Source: an uncultured Kocuria sp. (GTDB taxonomy: Bacteria; Actinomycetota; Actinomycetes; Actinomycetales; Micrococcaceae). Taken from it: a stretch of 64,000 nt of DNA. A program made the position numbers and the translations under genes. The DNA lies in NCBI RefSeq assembly GCF_947500125.1, contig NZ_CANMRA010000017.1, positions 1 to 64,000 of the forward strand, written 5' to 3'. Below the pieces are notes generated by a model, which did no database searches, was not told the DNA's origin, and was given only the letters and a program-made list of their open reading frames with translations. Shown in pieces: positions 10,108-18,284 of the stretch; the first letter of the stretch is position 1, and every line of letters starts with the position of its first letter.

Positions 10108-11487
10108 TCAGGCGATGTAGAAGATGACGAGGACGATGGCGAAGCCGACGACGGACTCGAGGGCCTGCTGGACCGTCCAGGTCTTCAGCGTGGTCTTGAC
10201 GTCCATGCCCATGAGCCGGCCGACGAGCCAGAAGCCGGAGTCGTTGACGTGCCCGGCGAAGACCGAGCCGGCGGCGGTGGCCAGGACCACGGCCGCGACC
10301 TCCACGGAGTTGAAGCCGCCCGCGGCCACGGCCGGGGCCATGAGGCCGGCGGCGGTGACGAGGGCCACGGTGGCCGAGCCCTGGGCCAGGCGCAGGACCA
10401 CGGCGATGATGTAGGCCGCGAAGATGACGGGCAGCCCGATGCCGTCCAGCGAGGACGCGAGGGCGTCGCCGATGCCGGAGGCGCGCAGGATGCCGCCGAA
10501 CATGCCGCCGGCGCCGGTGATGAGGATGACGGAGGCGACCGGGCCCAGGGAGGAGTCGATGACCTTCTCCAGGGCGGTGCCGTGCTCGCCGCGGCGGGTG
10601 CCGAGGACGAACAGGGCCACGAGGACCGAGATCAGCAGGGCGACCGGGGACTCGCCGAGGGCGGAGAGCACCTGGAACCATTCGGCGTCCGCCGAGACGG
10701 TGCCGGCGGCGCGCAGGAAGTCCAGCCCGGTGTTCATGAAGATCAGCACCAGGGGCAGCAGCAGCAGGGCGATGATGGTGCCGACCCGCGGCGGGTTGGT
10801 GGGCTGGTCGGGGTCGACGTCGCCGAAGAAGCCCGGGACGGGCAGGACGTACTTGGTGCCCACGCGCTTGCCCCACAGGTACGCGGAGACGTACCAGAGC
10901 GGGAAGGCCAGCAGCAGGCCGATGAGCAGGACCATGCCGAGGTCGGCGCCGTAGAGCTCGGTGGCGGCCACGGGCCCCGGGTGCGGCGGGACGAAGACGT
11001 GCATGACGGAGAACGCGCCGGCGGCGGGGATGCCGTAGAGCAGCACGTTGTTGCCGCTCACGCGGCGGGCGACCGCGAAGATGATCGGCAGCATGACCAC
11101 GAGGCCGGCGTCGAAGAAGATCGGGAAGCCCATGATCAGGGAGGCGATGCCGAGCCCGAAGGGCGCGCGCTTCTCGCCGAAGACGTCCACGAGCTTGTCG
11201 GCGAGCGCCCGGGCGCCGCCGCTGTGCTCCACGAGCTTGCCGAGCATGGCGCCCAGGCCGATGAGCAGGGCCACCGAGCCGAGCGTGCCCCCGAAGGCGG
11301 TGACCGCGGTGTCCACGATCAGGCCCGTGGGGATGCCGGTGGCGAAGGCCGTCAGCAGCGCCACGAGGATCAGGGTGAGGAAGGCGTGCAGCTTGAACCT
11401 GATCACCAGGACCAGGATCAGTGCGATGGCGGCTGCTGCGATCGCCAGCAGTGGCGCGGTGCCGAGGGTCTGTGTCCAGTCTTCCAC
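10108..11487 (-). CDS. gntP: GntP-family gluconate permease
   Basis: About 459 aa with about 12 membrane segments. Family motifs include FGEKRAPFGLGIASLIMGFP, VMHVFVPPHPGPVAATELYG and LAQGSATVALVTAAGLMAP. It imports gluconate or related sugar acids with protons. The GTG at 11487 (protein starts VEDWTQTLG) is chosen because GGAG lies 8 bp upstream and family similarity begins at once. It is the first gene of the operon GntP, SDR, MDR, kinase, and is divergent from the FCD regulator at 11631. Confidence 0.92.
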   Translation of the reverse strand: MEDWTQTLGTAPLLAIAAAAIALILVLVIRFKLHAFLTLILVALLTAFATGIPTGLIVDTAVTAFGGTLGSVALLIGLGAMLGKLVEHSGGARALADKLVDVFGEKRAPFGLGIASLIMGFPIFFDAGLVVMLPIIFAVARRVSGNNVLLYGIPAAGAFSVMHVFVPPHPGPVAATELYGADLGMVLLIGLLLAFPLWYVSAYLWGKRVGTKYVLPVPGFFGDVDPDQPTNPPRVGTIIALLLLPLVLIFMNTGLDFLRAAGTVSADAEWFQVLSALGESPVALLISVLVALFVLGTRRGEHGTALEKVIDSSLGPVASVILITGAGGMFGGILRASGIGDALASSLDGIGLPVIFAAYIIAVVLRLAQGSATVALVTAAGLMAPAVAAGGFNSVEVAAVVLATAAGSVFAGHVNDSGFWLVGRLMGMDVKTTLKTWTVQQALESVVGFAIVLVIFYIA

Positions 11488-11555
11488 TGAGCTTCTCCGT
11501 TGATCTCGTGCCTGCGGACAGGCCTTGGGGTCTCGTCGTGAGCCACGACACACGC

Positions 11556-11579
11556 TAGGCTGACAGAAAGATCATACTT
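11556..11579. promoter_or_regulatory. Divergent gntP/regulator promoter with AT-rich candidate operator
   Basis: In an otherwise very GC-rich region, AAGATCATACTT (11568-11579) has AAG/CTT arms. Read on the minus strand it contains GTATGAT, close to FCD-type GntR operator half-sites, and TATGAT could serve as the gntP -10. On the plus strand TAGGCT (11556-11561) could be the regulator's -10. One operator here could serve both genes. Confidence 0.45.
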
Positions 11580-11630
11580 TTGGCAACAGGGTGCGGCGCG
11601 TCGGGGTCGCACAGGACGGACGGAGCGGCC

Positions 11631-12404
11631 ATGCACGGGGTGGAGCAGCACAGCGGGGTGCTGGACCGGCTCGGCGAGAGCATCGCCTCCGGGGCGCGGG
11701 CGCCGGGCACCGTCCTGACGCTCGCGGCCCTCGAGGAGGAGTTCGGGGTCTCCCGCACGCTCGTGCGAGAGGTCGTGCGCGTGCTCGAGTCCATGGGAAT
11801 GGTGGAGTCCCGCCGGCGGGTGGGCGTCACCGTCCGTCCGGAGCGGGACTGGAACCCGTTCGACCCCCGGGTGATCCGGTGGCGGCTCGGCGGGCCGGGA
11901 CGGGACGAGCAGCTGCGCAGCCTCACGGAGCTGCGGGCCGCGATCGAGCCCGTGGCCGCCCGCCTGGCCGCGGGCCGGGCCGACGGGTCCACCCGGCGGC
12001 GCCTCGTGGAGCTCGCCGCCCGGCTGCGCGAGCTCGGCGAGGCCCGCCGCGGCACGGACCCCGAGTACCTGGAGGTGGACACCGCCTACCACGCGCTGCT
12101 GCTGGAGGCGAGCGGCAACCCGATGCTCGCCGCCCTGCAGGACGTGGTCGCCGAGGTGCTGTCCGGGCGCACCGCGTTGGGGCTCATGCCCCGCTCCCCG
12201 GCCCCCGGGGCGCTCGAGGACCACGAGGCCACGGCCGCCGCCGTCGCCGCCGGGGACGCGGCCGAGGCCGAGGCCCGGGCCCGCTCCGTGGTGACGGAGG
12301 TGCTCGAGGGGGTCGTCGAGGGGACGGACCGACGGGACGAGCGAGGGGACGGGCCGACGGAACGGGCAGCGGTGACAGGGAGCGGGACCGGACCGGTGCC
12401 CTGA
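11631..12404 (+). CDS. GntR-family (FadR/FCD subgroup) regulator of gluconate genes
   Basis: About 257 aa. The N-terminal winged helix contains LTLAALEEEFGVSRTLVREV followed by RVLESMGMVESRRRVGV (residues 20-60). The C-terminal FCD helical effector domain includes LRSLTELRAAIEPVAARLAA, VDTAYHALLLEASGNPML and LEDHEATAAAVAAGDAAEAE; Asp and His residues at these places typically bind a metal used to sense sugar acids. The ATG at 11631 has GGAG 5 bp upstream and is favoured over one at 11580. It is divergent from gntP, so it is probably the local repressor with gluconate or an analogue as inducer. The last 30 residues are low-complexity. Confidence 0.85.
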   Translation: MHGVEQHSGVLDRLGESIASGARAPGTVLTLAALEEEFGVSRTLVREVVRVLESMGMVESRRRVGVTVRPERDWNPFDPRVIRWRLGGPGRDEQLRSLTELRAAIEPVAARLAAGRADGSTRRRLVELAARLRELGEARRGTDPEYLEVDTAYHALLLEASGNPMLAALQDVVAEVLSGRTALGLMPRSPAPGALEDHEATAAAVAAGDAAEAEARARSVVTEVLEGVVEGTDRRDERGDGPTERAAVTGSGTGPVP

Positions 12405-12456
12405 TGCTTCCCGGCGTGCTCCGGTGCGCCGCCGCCCCGGCCCGTAGGCTGGAGCC

Positions 12457-12960
12457 ATGGGCATCTCGGAGACCGACCGCGGACACCTGCGACGCTGCGT
12501 GGAGCTGGCCCGCGAGGCCCTCGACGCCGGGGACGAACCGTTCGGTTCGGTGCTCGTCTCGGCCCGGGGAGAGATCCTCTTCGAGGACCGCAACCGGGTG
12601 GCCGGCGGTGACGCGACCCGGCACCCCGAGTTCGAGATCGCCCGCTGGGCGGCCGCCCACCTGACCCCGGAGCAGCGCTCCGCGGCCACGGTCTACACCT
12701 CGGGCGAGCACTGCCCCATGTGCGCGGCCGCCCACGCCTGGGTGGGGCTGGGCCGCATCGTCCACGCCTCCTCCTCGGCGCAGCTCGGACGGTGGCTGCA
12801 CGAGCTCGGCGCCCCGCCGGCCCCCGTCGCGGCGCTGCCGGTCTCCCGGGTGGCCCCGGGCGTGCCGGTGGACGGGCCCTGCCCCGAGCTGGCCCCGGCG
12901 GTGCGGGAGCTGCACCAGGAGCTGCACCGGGCACGGCAGCGGGCGCGGCAGCGGAACTGA
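12457..12960 (+). CDS. Nucleoside/guanine deaminase-like protein (CMP/dCMP deaminase fold)
   Basis: About 167 aa. Zinc-binding residues lie in RHPEFEIARW near residue 52 and GEHCPMCAAAHAW near 88-94 (PCxxC-type pair). The usual H-A-E is H-P-E here; the Glu proton shuttle is kept. Members deaminate guanine, cytosine-type bases or tRNA adenosine. The small size and lack of tRNA-arm features make a free-base deaminase more likely, but the substrate is unknown. The start looks leaderless: TAGGCT at 12445-12450 lies 6 bp before the ATG. Confidence 0.75.
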   Translation: MGISETDRGHLRRCVELAREALDAGDEPFGSVLVSARGEILFEDRNRVAGGDATRHPEFEIARWAAAHLTPEQRSAATVYTSGEHCPMCAAAHAWVGLGRIVHASSSAQLGRWLHELGAPPAPVAALPVSRVAPGVPVDGPCPELAPAVRELHQELHRARQRARQRN

Positions 12961-12987
12961 CCCGCGAGGCCGCGGCTGACGGCCACC

Positions 12988-13011
12988 GCACACGGCCGCG
13001 TCGCCGTGTGC
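12988..13011 (+). terminator. Hairpin downstream of the deaminase gene
   Basis: GCACACGGC (12988-12996) pairs with GCCGTGTGC (13003-13011) around a 6-nt loop, 28 bp after the deaminase stop. The preceding segment CGCGAGGCCGCGGCTGACGG (12963-12982) is a near copy of the left arm of the hairpin at 13404. Confidence 0.5.
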
Positions 13012-13117
13012 CGCATCCTCGGCGAGGGGTGGCCAGGGCCCCCGTCCGGGGACCAGGATGGAGGAGTACCTCCGGCGGGCGGCGCCCGCCGGAACCGCTC
13101 GACGAAAGGAAACGGAC

Positions 13118-13327
13118 ATGGTGGACATGGGAGGATTCGCGGACAAGGCGAAGAACCTTGCGGACCAGCACCCGGACCAGGTGCAGCAGGGCATCGACCG
13201 GGGCGGCGACGCCGTCGACGAGCGCACCGGCAACAAGTACGAGAGCCAGGTGGACCAGGGCCAGGAGAAGGCCGGGGACTTCCTCGGCACCGGCGAGCAG
13301 GACCAGAAGGACCAGCAGCAGAACTGA
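13118..13327 (+). CDS. MT0933-like (Rv0909-type) small antitoxin-family protein
   Basis: About 69 aa: GGFADKAKNLADQHPDQVQ followed by DAVDERTGNKYESQVD, a highly charged helical protein ending in a Gln/Asp-rich tail. The TGNKYxxxVD box and the AKxLAxxxPDxV start match the family of the protein encoded at 4586-4945. RBS GAAAGGA is 7 bp upstream. No toxin-like partner lies next to it. It could be a stand-alone stress or DNA-associated small protein rather than an antitoxin. Confidence 0.72.
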   Translation: MVDMGGFADKAKNLADQHPDQVQQGIDRGGDAVDERTGNKYESQVDQGQEKAGDFLGTGEQDQKDQQQN

Positions 13328-13403
13328 TCCGCAGCGCCTCTCGCGCAGCCCCCGCCCGCCGTCCGGCGCGCGGGGGCTGCCCCGTTCCGGGACACCCGCC
13401 CCG

Positions 13404-13460
13404 CGAGGTCGCGGCTGACGGCGACCCGTCCGTGCCCGGTCGCCGTCAGCCGCGACCTCG
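13404..13460. terminator. Perfect 23-bp stem hairpin between convergent genes
   Basis: CGAGGTCGCGGCTGACGGCGACC at 13404-13426 (given as 23 bases only by position: key ends CGAGGTC and GCGACC) is exactly complementary to 13438-13460, with an 11-nt loop. It sits between the MT0933-like gene and the convergent UvrA gene and should stop transcription from both sides. The arm resembles 12963-12982, suggesting a dispersed repeat family. Confidence 0.85.
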
Positions 13461-13517
13461 GCGCAGGAGGGGAGCGCAGGAGCGCGGCGCAGGAGGACGG
13501 CGCAGGAGGGACGGGGG

Positions 13518-16085
13518 TCAGGCGAGGGCGTCGGCCAGGTAGGGGGCCGTCCGGCTCCGCGAGCACCCGGCCACGTCCGCCGGGGTGCCGGCGCACACGA
13601 TCCGCCCGCCGGCCTCTCCGCCGGACGGGCCCATGTCGATCACCCAGTCCGACGCCGCCACCACGTCCATGGCGTGCTCCACCACCACCACGGTGTTCCC
13701 GGCGTCCACCAGGCGGTCGAGCTGGCGCAGCAGCAGCTGCACGTCCTGCGGGTGCAGCCCCGTGGTGGGCTCGTCCAGGAGGTACAGGGTGTGGCCGCGC
13801 CGCGCCCGCTGCAGCTCGGTGGCCAGCTTGATCCGCTGCGCCTCGCCGCCCGAGAGCTCGGTGGCCGGCTGGCCGAGCCGCAGGTAGCCGAGCCCCACCT
13901 CGAGCAGGGTGCGCAGGCTGCGCGCGGCGGCCGGGACGTCCGCGAGGAACTCCGCGGCGGTCTCGACGCGCATGCCCAGGACGTCGGCGATGCTCCGGCC
14001 CCGGTGGGTCACCTCCAGCGTCTCGGGGTTGTAGCGGGCGCCGTGGCAGTCGGGGCAGGGTCCGTAGGTGCCGGGCAGGAACAGCAGCTCCACGGCCAGG
14101 AACCCCTCGCCCTGGCACGTCTCGCACCGGCCTCCGGTCACGTTGAAGGAGAAGCGTCCGGCCCCGTAGCCGCGGGACCGTGCCTCGTCGGTGGCGGCGT
14201 AGAGCTTGCGGACCGCGTCGAAGAGCCCCGTGTAGGTCGCCAGGTTGGAGCGCGGGGTCCGGCCGATGGGCCGCTGGTCCACGCGGATCAGCCGGTCCAG
14301 GTGCTCCAGGCCCTCGACCGCGCCCACCCGCGCCCCGGCCGCCGGTGCGGTCGCGGCGGCGCCCTCCGGCTCGGCCGGCGCCGCCCCGCCGTGCACGTGC
14401 CGGCCGACCGTCTCGGCGAGGACCTGGCTGACCAGCGTGGACTTGCCCGAGCCGGAGACCCCGGTGACGGCGGTGAGCACGCCCAGGGGGACCTCCGCGT
14501 CGAGGTCCACCAGGTTGTGGCGCGAGACCCCGCGCAGCCGCAGCCACCGCTCGACCGGTCGCGGCGTGCGCTCCGCCGTCGTGCTCTCCCGGGAACCGTC
14601 GCCAGAGCCGTCCCGGGAACCGTCCCGGGCGCCGTCCGGGAACAGGAACGGACGCGTGGCGGACTCCGCCACCTCGGCCAGGCCGGGGACGGGCCCGCTG
14701 TACAGCACGGAGCCGCCGCGGTCCCCGGCCTGGGGCCCCACGTCCACGACCCAGTCGGCGCGCCGCACCACGGCCATGTCGTGCTCCACCACGAACACCG
14801 AGTTCCCGGAGGCCTTGAGCTCCTCGAGCACGGCGAGCAGAGGTTCGGCGTCGGCGGGGTGCAGGCCCGCCGAGGGCTCGTCGAGCACGTAGACCACCCC
14901 GAAGAGCCCGGAGCGCAGCTGGGTGGCGATCCGCAGGCGCTGCATCTCCCCCGGGGAGAGCGTGGGCGTGGACCGGTCCAGGCTCAGGTAGCCCAGGCCC
15001 AGGTCCAGCAGCACCTGCAGCCGCGCGAGCAGGTCCTTGGCGATGGTCACCGCGGCCTCGCTGCGCTCCCCCGAGGACACGGCCCGCGAGGCGGTGCCGG
15101 CGTGCTCCAGGGCGGCCGTGGGCCGGACCACCTCGGCCAGCTCGCCCAGGGACGCCCCGTTGAGCTCGGCGATGCTCCGGCCCGCGAAGGTCACGGCCAG
15201 GGCCTCGGGGCGCAGGCCGCTGCCGGCGCACGCGGGGCAGGGACCCGTGACCACGTACTGCAGGACGCGCTCGCGCATCTGCTGGCTCGCGGAGTCCGCG
15301 AGGGTGTGCAGGACGTAGCTCCGGGCGCTCCAGAACCGGCCCTTGTACGGCTTCGCCACCCGGTCGCGCTGCGGGGTGATCTCCACGACCGGCTGCTCGT
15401 CGGTGAACAGGATCCAGTCGCGCTCCTCCCGCGGCAGCTCGCGCCAGGGGACGTCGACGTCGTGGCCGAGGTGGCTCAGGATGTCGCGCAGGTTCTTGCC
15501 CTGCCACGCACCGGGCCACGCGGCGATCGCGCCGTCCCGGATGCTGAGCGCCGGGTCCGGGACCAGGGACGACTCGGTGACGTCGTGCACGGTGCCCAGG
15601 CCCGAGCACTCGGGGCACGCCCCGGCGGCGGTGTTGGGCGAGAAGGCGTCCGAGTCCAGGCTGCCCGCGGCGGACTCCGGGTAGGTGCCCGCCCGGGAGA
15701 AGAGCATGCGCATCGAGTTGGACAGCGTGGTGAGGGTGCCCACCGTGGAGCGCGAGCTGGGCGCGCCGCGCCGCTGCTGCAGGGCGACGGCCGGCGGCAG
15801 CCCGGTGATCGCCTCGACCGCAGGGTTGTGCCCCTGCTGGATCAGGCGCCGGGCGTAGGGCGCCACGGACTCCAGGTAGCGCCGCTGGGCCTCGGCGTAG
15901 ATGGTGCCGAAGGCCAGGGAGGACTTCCCCGACCCGGAGACGCCGGTGAAGGCGACGATCGCGTCGCGGGGGACGTCCACGTCCACGTGGCGCAGGTTGT
16001 GCTCGGAGGCCCCCCGGACCCGGACCATGCCGGTGCGGGTGACGTCGGAGGTGGGGGCCGGGGTGGTGTCGGGGTGGGTGCTCAC
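13518..16085 (-). CDS. UvrA-like excision nuclease subunit A, short class II type
   Basis: About 855 aa, about 100 shorter than housekeeping UvrA. There are two ABC modules. The first has Walker A GVSGSGKSSLAFGTIYAEAQ near residue 50 and a signature-like TLSPGEMQRLRIA. The second has GVSGSGKSTLVSQVLAE and ELSGGEAQRIKLATELQ with VYVLDEPSAGL and LYLLDEPTTGL Walker B sites. Zinc pairs are CPECSGLG, CPACAGSG, CETCQGEG and CPDCHG. A Gly/Ser/Asp/Arg linker (GARDGSRDGSGDGS) joins the halves. The UvrB-binding insertion of normal UvrA seems missing, as in UvrA2/DrrC-type proteins linked to drug or DNA-adduct tolerance. The GTG at 16085 is used because GGTGGAG lies 5 bp upstream; an ATG at 16103 is possible. 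Confidence 0.87.
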   Translation of the reverse strand: MSTHPDTTPAPTSDVTRTGMVRVRGASEHNLRHVDVDVPRDAIVAFTGVSGSGKSSLAFGTIYAEAQRRYLESVAPYARRLIQQGHNPAVEAITGLPPAVALQQRRGAPSSRSTVGTLTTLSNSMRMLFSRAGTYPESAAGSLDSDAFSPNTAAGACPECSGLGTVHDVTESSLVPDPALSIRDGAIAAWPGAWQGKNLRDILSHLGHDVDVPWRELPREERDWILFTDEQPVVEITPQRDRVAKPYKGRFWSARSYVLHTLADSASQQMRERVLQYVVTGPCPACAGSGLRPEALAVTFAGRSIAELNGASLGELAEVVRPTAALEHAGTASRAVSSGERSEAAVTIAKDLLARLQVLLDLGLGYLSLDRSTPTLSPGEMQRLRIATQLRSGLFGVVYVLDEPSAGLHPADAEPLLAVLEELKASGNSVFVVEHDMAVVRRADWVVDVGPQAGDRGGSVLYSGPVPGLAEVAESATRPFLFPDGARDGSRDGSGDGSRESTTAERTPRPVERWLRLRGVSRHNLVDLDAEVPLGVLTAVTGVSGSGKSTLVSQVLAETVGRHVHGGAAPAEPEGAAATAPAAGARVGAVEGLEHLDRLIRVDQRPIGRTPRSNLATYTGLFDAVRKLYAATDEARSRGYGAGRFSFNVTGGRCETCQGEGFLAVELLFLPGTYGPCPDCHGARYNPETLEVTHRGRSIADVLGMRVETAAEFLADVPAAARSLRTLLEVGLGYLRLGQPATELSGGEAQRIKLATELQRARRGHTLYLLDEPTTGLHPQDVQLLLRQLDRLVDAGNTVVVVEHAMDVVAASDWVIDMGPSGGEAGGRIVCAGTPADVAGCSRSRTAPYLADALA

Positions 16086-16123
16086 CGCCTCCACCCTAGC
16101 CATCGGCCGGGCCGGGCGTGGAC

Positions 16124-16954
16124 TCAGCCGGTGCGGTGCCGCTCCCGGCCGACCGACCACGCGGTGTCCGCGGGGGCGGGGTCCACCGCCCAGGCCGACC
16201 AGTCGTCCAGGCCGGTGAACCAGCGGGCCCCCTCCCGGCCCGCGACCACGAGCGCCGTGGCGAGCACCCCGGCCAGCCGTGCGTCCGGGCCCACGACCGT
16301 CGCGGACCGGGCGCCCGCGGCGGGCCGGCCCGTGCGCGGGTCGACGATGTGCGCCGGGCGCTCGTAGGTGCCCGAGGTCGACACCGCGCCGTCGCCGGGC
16401 AGCACGGTCCACGTGACGGCACCGGCGTCGTCGGGGTGACGGATCCCGACCGTCCAGGGCTCCCCGGGGGCGGCGGACCCGCGGGTCACGACGTCCCCGG
16501 CGGCCTCGACGCAGACGTTCGCGCACCCGGCGCGGACCAGGTCGTCGGCGATCCGTTCCGCGGCCCACGCCGTGACGTAGCCGGAGGGGTCGAAGCCGCC
16601 GCGCACGGCCCACGGGTCGAAGCAGCCGTCGGTCAGCTCCCGGCCCTCCCGGCAGCGCTGGAGCACGTCCAGCACGGCGCCCTGGGCGGCGTCCCACCGG
16701 CTGAGCCGGCGCTCGTCCAGCAGACCGGACCGGAGCGCCGTCACGAGCGAGTCGGGGCGGTAGGTGGAGAAGACGGCGTCGACCCACTGCATGTTGGCCA
16801 CGGCCGTGTCCAGCGCGTGCTGCACGGCGCGCTCGGGCGGCAGGCCCTCCTCGCCGGCGCGGACGTCGACGGTCACGGAGGTGCCCCAGATCATCTCCCG
16901 GTGGCGGTGCCACCGGCCCTCGGGGCGGCGCAGCTCGACGGCGGGGGCGCTCAC
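16124..16954 (-). CDS. apbE: FAD:protein FMN transferase (ApbE family)
   Basis: About 276 aa from GTG 16954. Family landmarks are MIWGTSVTVDVRAG near residue 20, FSTYRPDS near 60, GCFDPWAVRGGFDPSGYVTAW near 110, ANVCVEAAGDVVTRG near 145, and AHIVDPRTGRPAAGARSATVV near 205. ApbE enzymes transfer FMN from FAD to a Thr in the S/D-GA-T/S motif of a partner. Its start overlaps the stop of the upstream FMN-binding remnant by 4 bp (GTGA). That partner has lost its Thr and most of its domain, so any remaining substrate must be encoded elsewhere. UvrA follows 38 bp downstream. Confidence 0.87.
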   Translation of the reverse strand: MSAPAVELRRPEGRWHRHREMIWGTSVTVDVRAGEEGLPPERAVQHALDTAVANMQWVDAVFSTYRPDSLVTALRSGLLDERRLSRWDAAQGAVLDVLQRCREGRELTDGCFDPWAVRGGFDPSGYVTAWAAERIADDLVRAGCANVCVEAAGDVVTRGSAAPGEPWTVGIRHPDDAGAVTWTVLPGDGAVSTSGTYERPAHIVDPRTGRPAAGARSATVVGPDARLAGVLATALVVAGREGARWFTGLDDWSAWAVDPAPADTAWSVGRERHRTG

Positions 16955-17169
16955 AGCCCGGCCCTCTCGAGCAGCTCCCGGCAGGCCGTGCGGTAGCCCT
17001 GCACGGCGGGGTCGGCTCCGCTCACGACGTCGACCCGCGCCGGCCGTCTCGTGAGGGTCTCCTCGTGGAGGACGGGGACGGCGCGGTCGTCGAGCCGCTG
17101 CGGGGGGCGTGGGGGGAGGTCTGTGCGATCGATGCCTTCGACTATAGATCTGGGGGTGGTCCCGGGCAC
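16951..17169 (-). pseudogene. C-terminal remnant of an FMN-binding (NqrC/RnfG-like) protein
   Basis: A 72-codon frame whose last about 45 residues (AVPVLHEETLTRRPARVDVV, then SGADPAVQGYR) follow the end of secreted FMN-binding-domain proteins, which read roughly AIPVLxxETLxAQSAxIDxVSGATYTSxGY. The flavinylated Thr of SGAT is Asp53 here, and there is no export signal or N-terminal two thirds. It overlaps apbE by GTGA, the arrangement expected of the original operon. TATAGT inside it (minus strand, 17149-17144) could act as a -10 for apbE. It is best seen as a decayed ApbE substrate. Confidence 0.6.
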
Positions 17170-17206
17170 TGGACTTTCGGACAGAGTTCCCCGGCCGGGT
17201 GCGGGG

Positions 17207-17256
17207 CGCGGAACGGCCCCGTCCCTGCGCCGGCGCTGGGACGGGGCCGTTCCGCG
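17207..17256 (-). terminator. Perfect 19-bp stem hairpin after the secreted protein gene
   Basis: Arm 17207-17225 (CGCGGAACGGCCCCGTCCC) is exactly complementary to 17238-17256. The 12-nt loop contains GCGCCGGCGC, itself palindromic. It begins 7 bp past the stop of the gene at 17263-17676. Confidence 0.82.
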
Positions 17257-17262
17257 GTCCTG

Positions 17263-17676
17263 CTAGTCGGTGATCTCGATGACCTGCAGCGGCAGGTTGG
17301 TGCCCGTCCCGCAGAACTCGGTCTGGCACTCCTGGATGAACCCCGAGAGCACGGCCGGCCCCTCGTCGAAGGCCATGTTGAAGGCCACGGCCTGGTAGTC
17401 CAGCTCGACCTCGCCGCCCTCGCAGACCCACTGCTTGAAGTAGCTGCCGTTGGCGATCCGCCCCTCGGAGACCCGCTGGGTCACGTTGAGGGAGACGAAG
17501 ATGTTGGTTCCCGCCGTGCAGGACACCGTGTAGGTGCCCTCGACGGCCGCCCCCTCGGCGAGCCGCGTGGCGTTGCTGATGTCGTAGATCTCCATCGCCT
17601 GCGCCGGTGCGGCGGCGACGAGGCCGACTCCTGCGGCGAAGGCGGCGGCCGTGACTGCCCTGGTGGTTCTTCTCAT
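17263..17676 (-). CDS. Secreted hypothetical protein
   Basis: About 137 aa. Signal peptide with arginines at the start (MRRTTRAVTAAAFAAGVGLV) and a likely cut after PAQA, giving a mature protein of about 110 residues. Four cysteines (SCTAG, WVCEGG, IQECQTEFCGTG) could form two disulfides. The rest looks like a beta-sandwich (VSLNVTQRVSEGRIANGSYF). I do not recognise a family. It is monocistronic with a strong terminator; a perfect GACGTC lies inside a TGGTG/CACCA inverted repeat at 17769-17784 upstream. Confidence 0.75.
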   Translation of the reverse strand: MRRTTRAVTAAAFAAGVGLVAAAPAQAMEIYDISNATRLAEGAAVEGTYTVSCTAGTNIFVSLNVTQRVSEGRIANGSYFKQWVCEGGEVELDYQAVAFNMAFDEGPAVLSGFIQECQTEFCGTGTNLPLQVIEITD

Positions 17677-17830
17677 GGTTCTGTCCCATCCGGTGGAGAA
17701 GCGAGGACCGCTTCGCGACTGGTGCCGGCCCGCGGCGCGGTCCCCCGAACGCCCACGAGCCCCGTGTCTGGTGCGACGTCACCAACGTAGGCGCAGGTCA
17801 GGGGTCATCGGCCACCGTGCGCGAAGATGA

Positions 17831-17881
17831 CGGACACGATTCGGACACGGACACGGACCCGGACCCGGACGCGGACCCGGT
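17831..17881. repeat. Degenerate hexamer repeat (CGGACA/CGGACC)n
   Basis: About eight imperfect tandem units of CGGACAC/CGGACCC lie just beyond the stop of the membrane protein gene at 17919. Low complexity; no function seen. Confidence 0.7.
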
Positions 17882-17918
17882 GCCCGGCGGGCGGGCACCG
17901 GCGCGGGACGGGCGCCGC

Positions 17919-18284
17919 TCAGAACGCGTCGTCGATGGGCACCGGGCGGCCCTGCCGGTCCAGGTAGTAGACCCCCAGAGTCTCCGGCGCCTCGTCGGCG
18001 AGATCCTCGGGGGGCGCCGCCAGGAGCGGATCGCCGTCCTCCCGGGCGCCCACCGCGAGCGCGCCGGCGGCCACGAGCAGCAGGAGCACCACCGCGACCA
18101 GTGGTCCCACCGGCACGGCACGGACGAGGACGGCCAGGACGAGGGTCAGCGCGAGGAGCAGGAGCAGGACGCCGGTCGCCGCCGGCTCGAACGCGCGGGC
18201 TGCGCGCGGCGTCCCCGCAGCGGCCGGGGACTGCCCGGAGAACTCCGGCAGCTGGGGCAGCTCGGGAACGAGTGGGGTGGTCAC
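17919..18284 (-). CDS. Small membrane protein, function unknown
   Basis: About 121 aa from GTG 18284 (AAAGG 6 bp upstream). A Pro-rich N-terminus (LVPELPQLPEFSGQ) leads to two adjacent hydrophobic segments: TGVLLLLLALTLVLAVLVRA near residues 36-55 and VGPLVAVVLLLLVAAGALAVG near 58-78. A soluble acidic C-terminus follows, ending LYYLDRQG-like (GVYYLDRQGRPVPIDDAF). No family is recognised. The frame is open further upstream, but the region before the GTG has no coding features. The 256-bp gap to the next gene holds nothing I can identify. Confidence 0.65.
   Translation of the reverse strand: MTTPLVPELPQLPEFSGQSPAAAGTPRAARAFEPAATGVLLLLLALTLVLAVLVRAVPVGPLVAVVLLLLVAAGALAVGAREDGDPLLAAPPEDLADEAPETLGVYYLDRQGRPVPIDDAF

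Noticed and set aside
9824-11551. 575-codon frame overlapping gntP on the same strand
   Set aside because: Out of frame with the GntP motifs, low-complexity His/Arg/Gly translation.
12184-16367. Very long open frames antisense to, or out of frame with, the UvrA and deaminase genes
   Set aside because: Arg/Gly/Pro-rich translations with no domain; the other frames carry clear UvrA and deaminase motifs.
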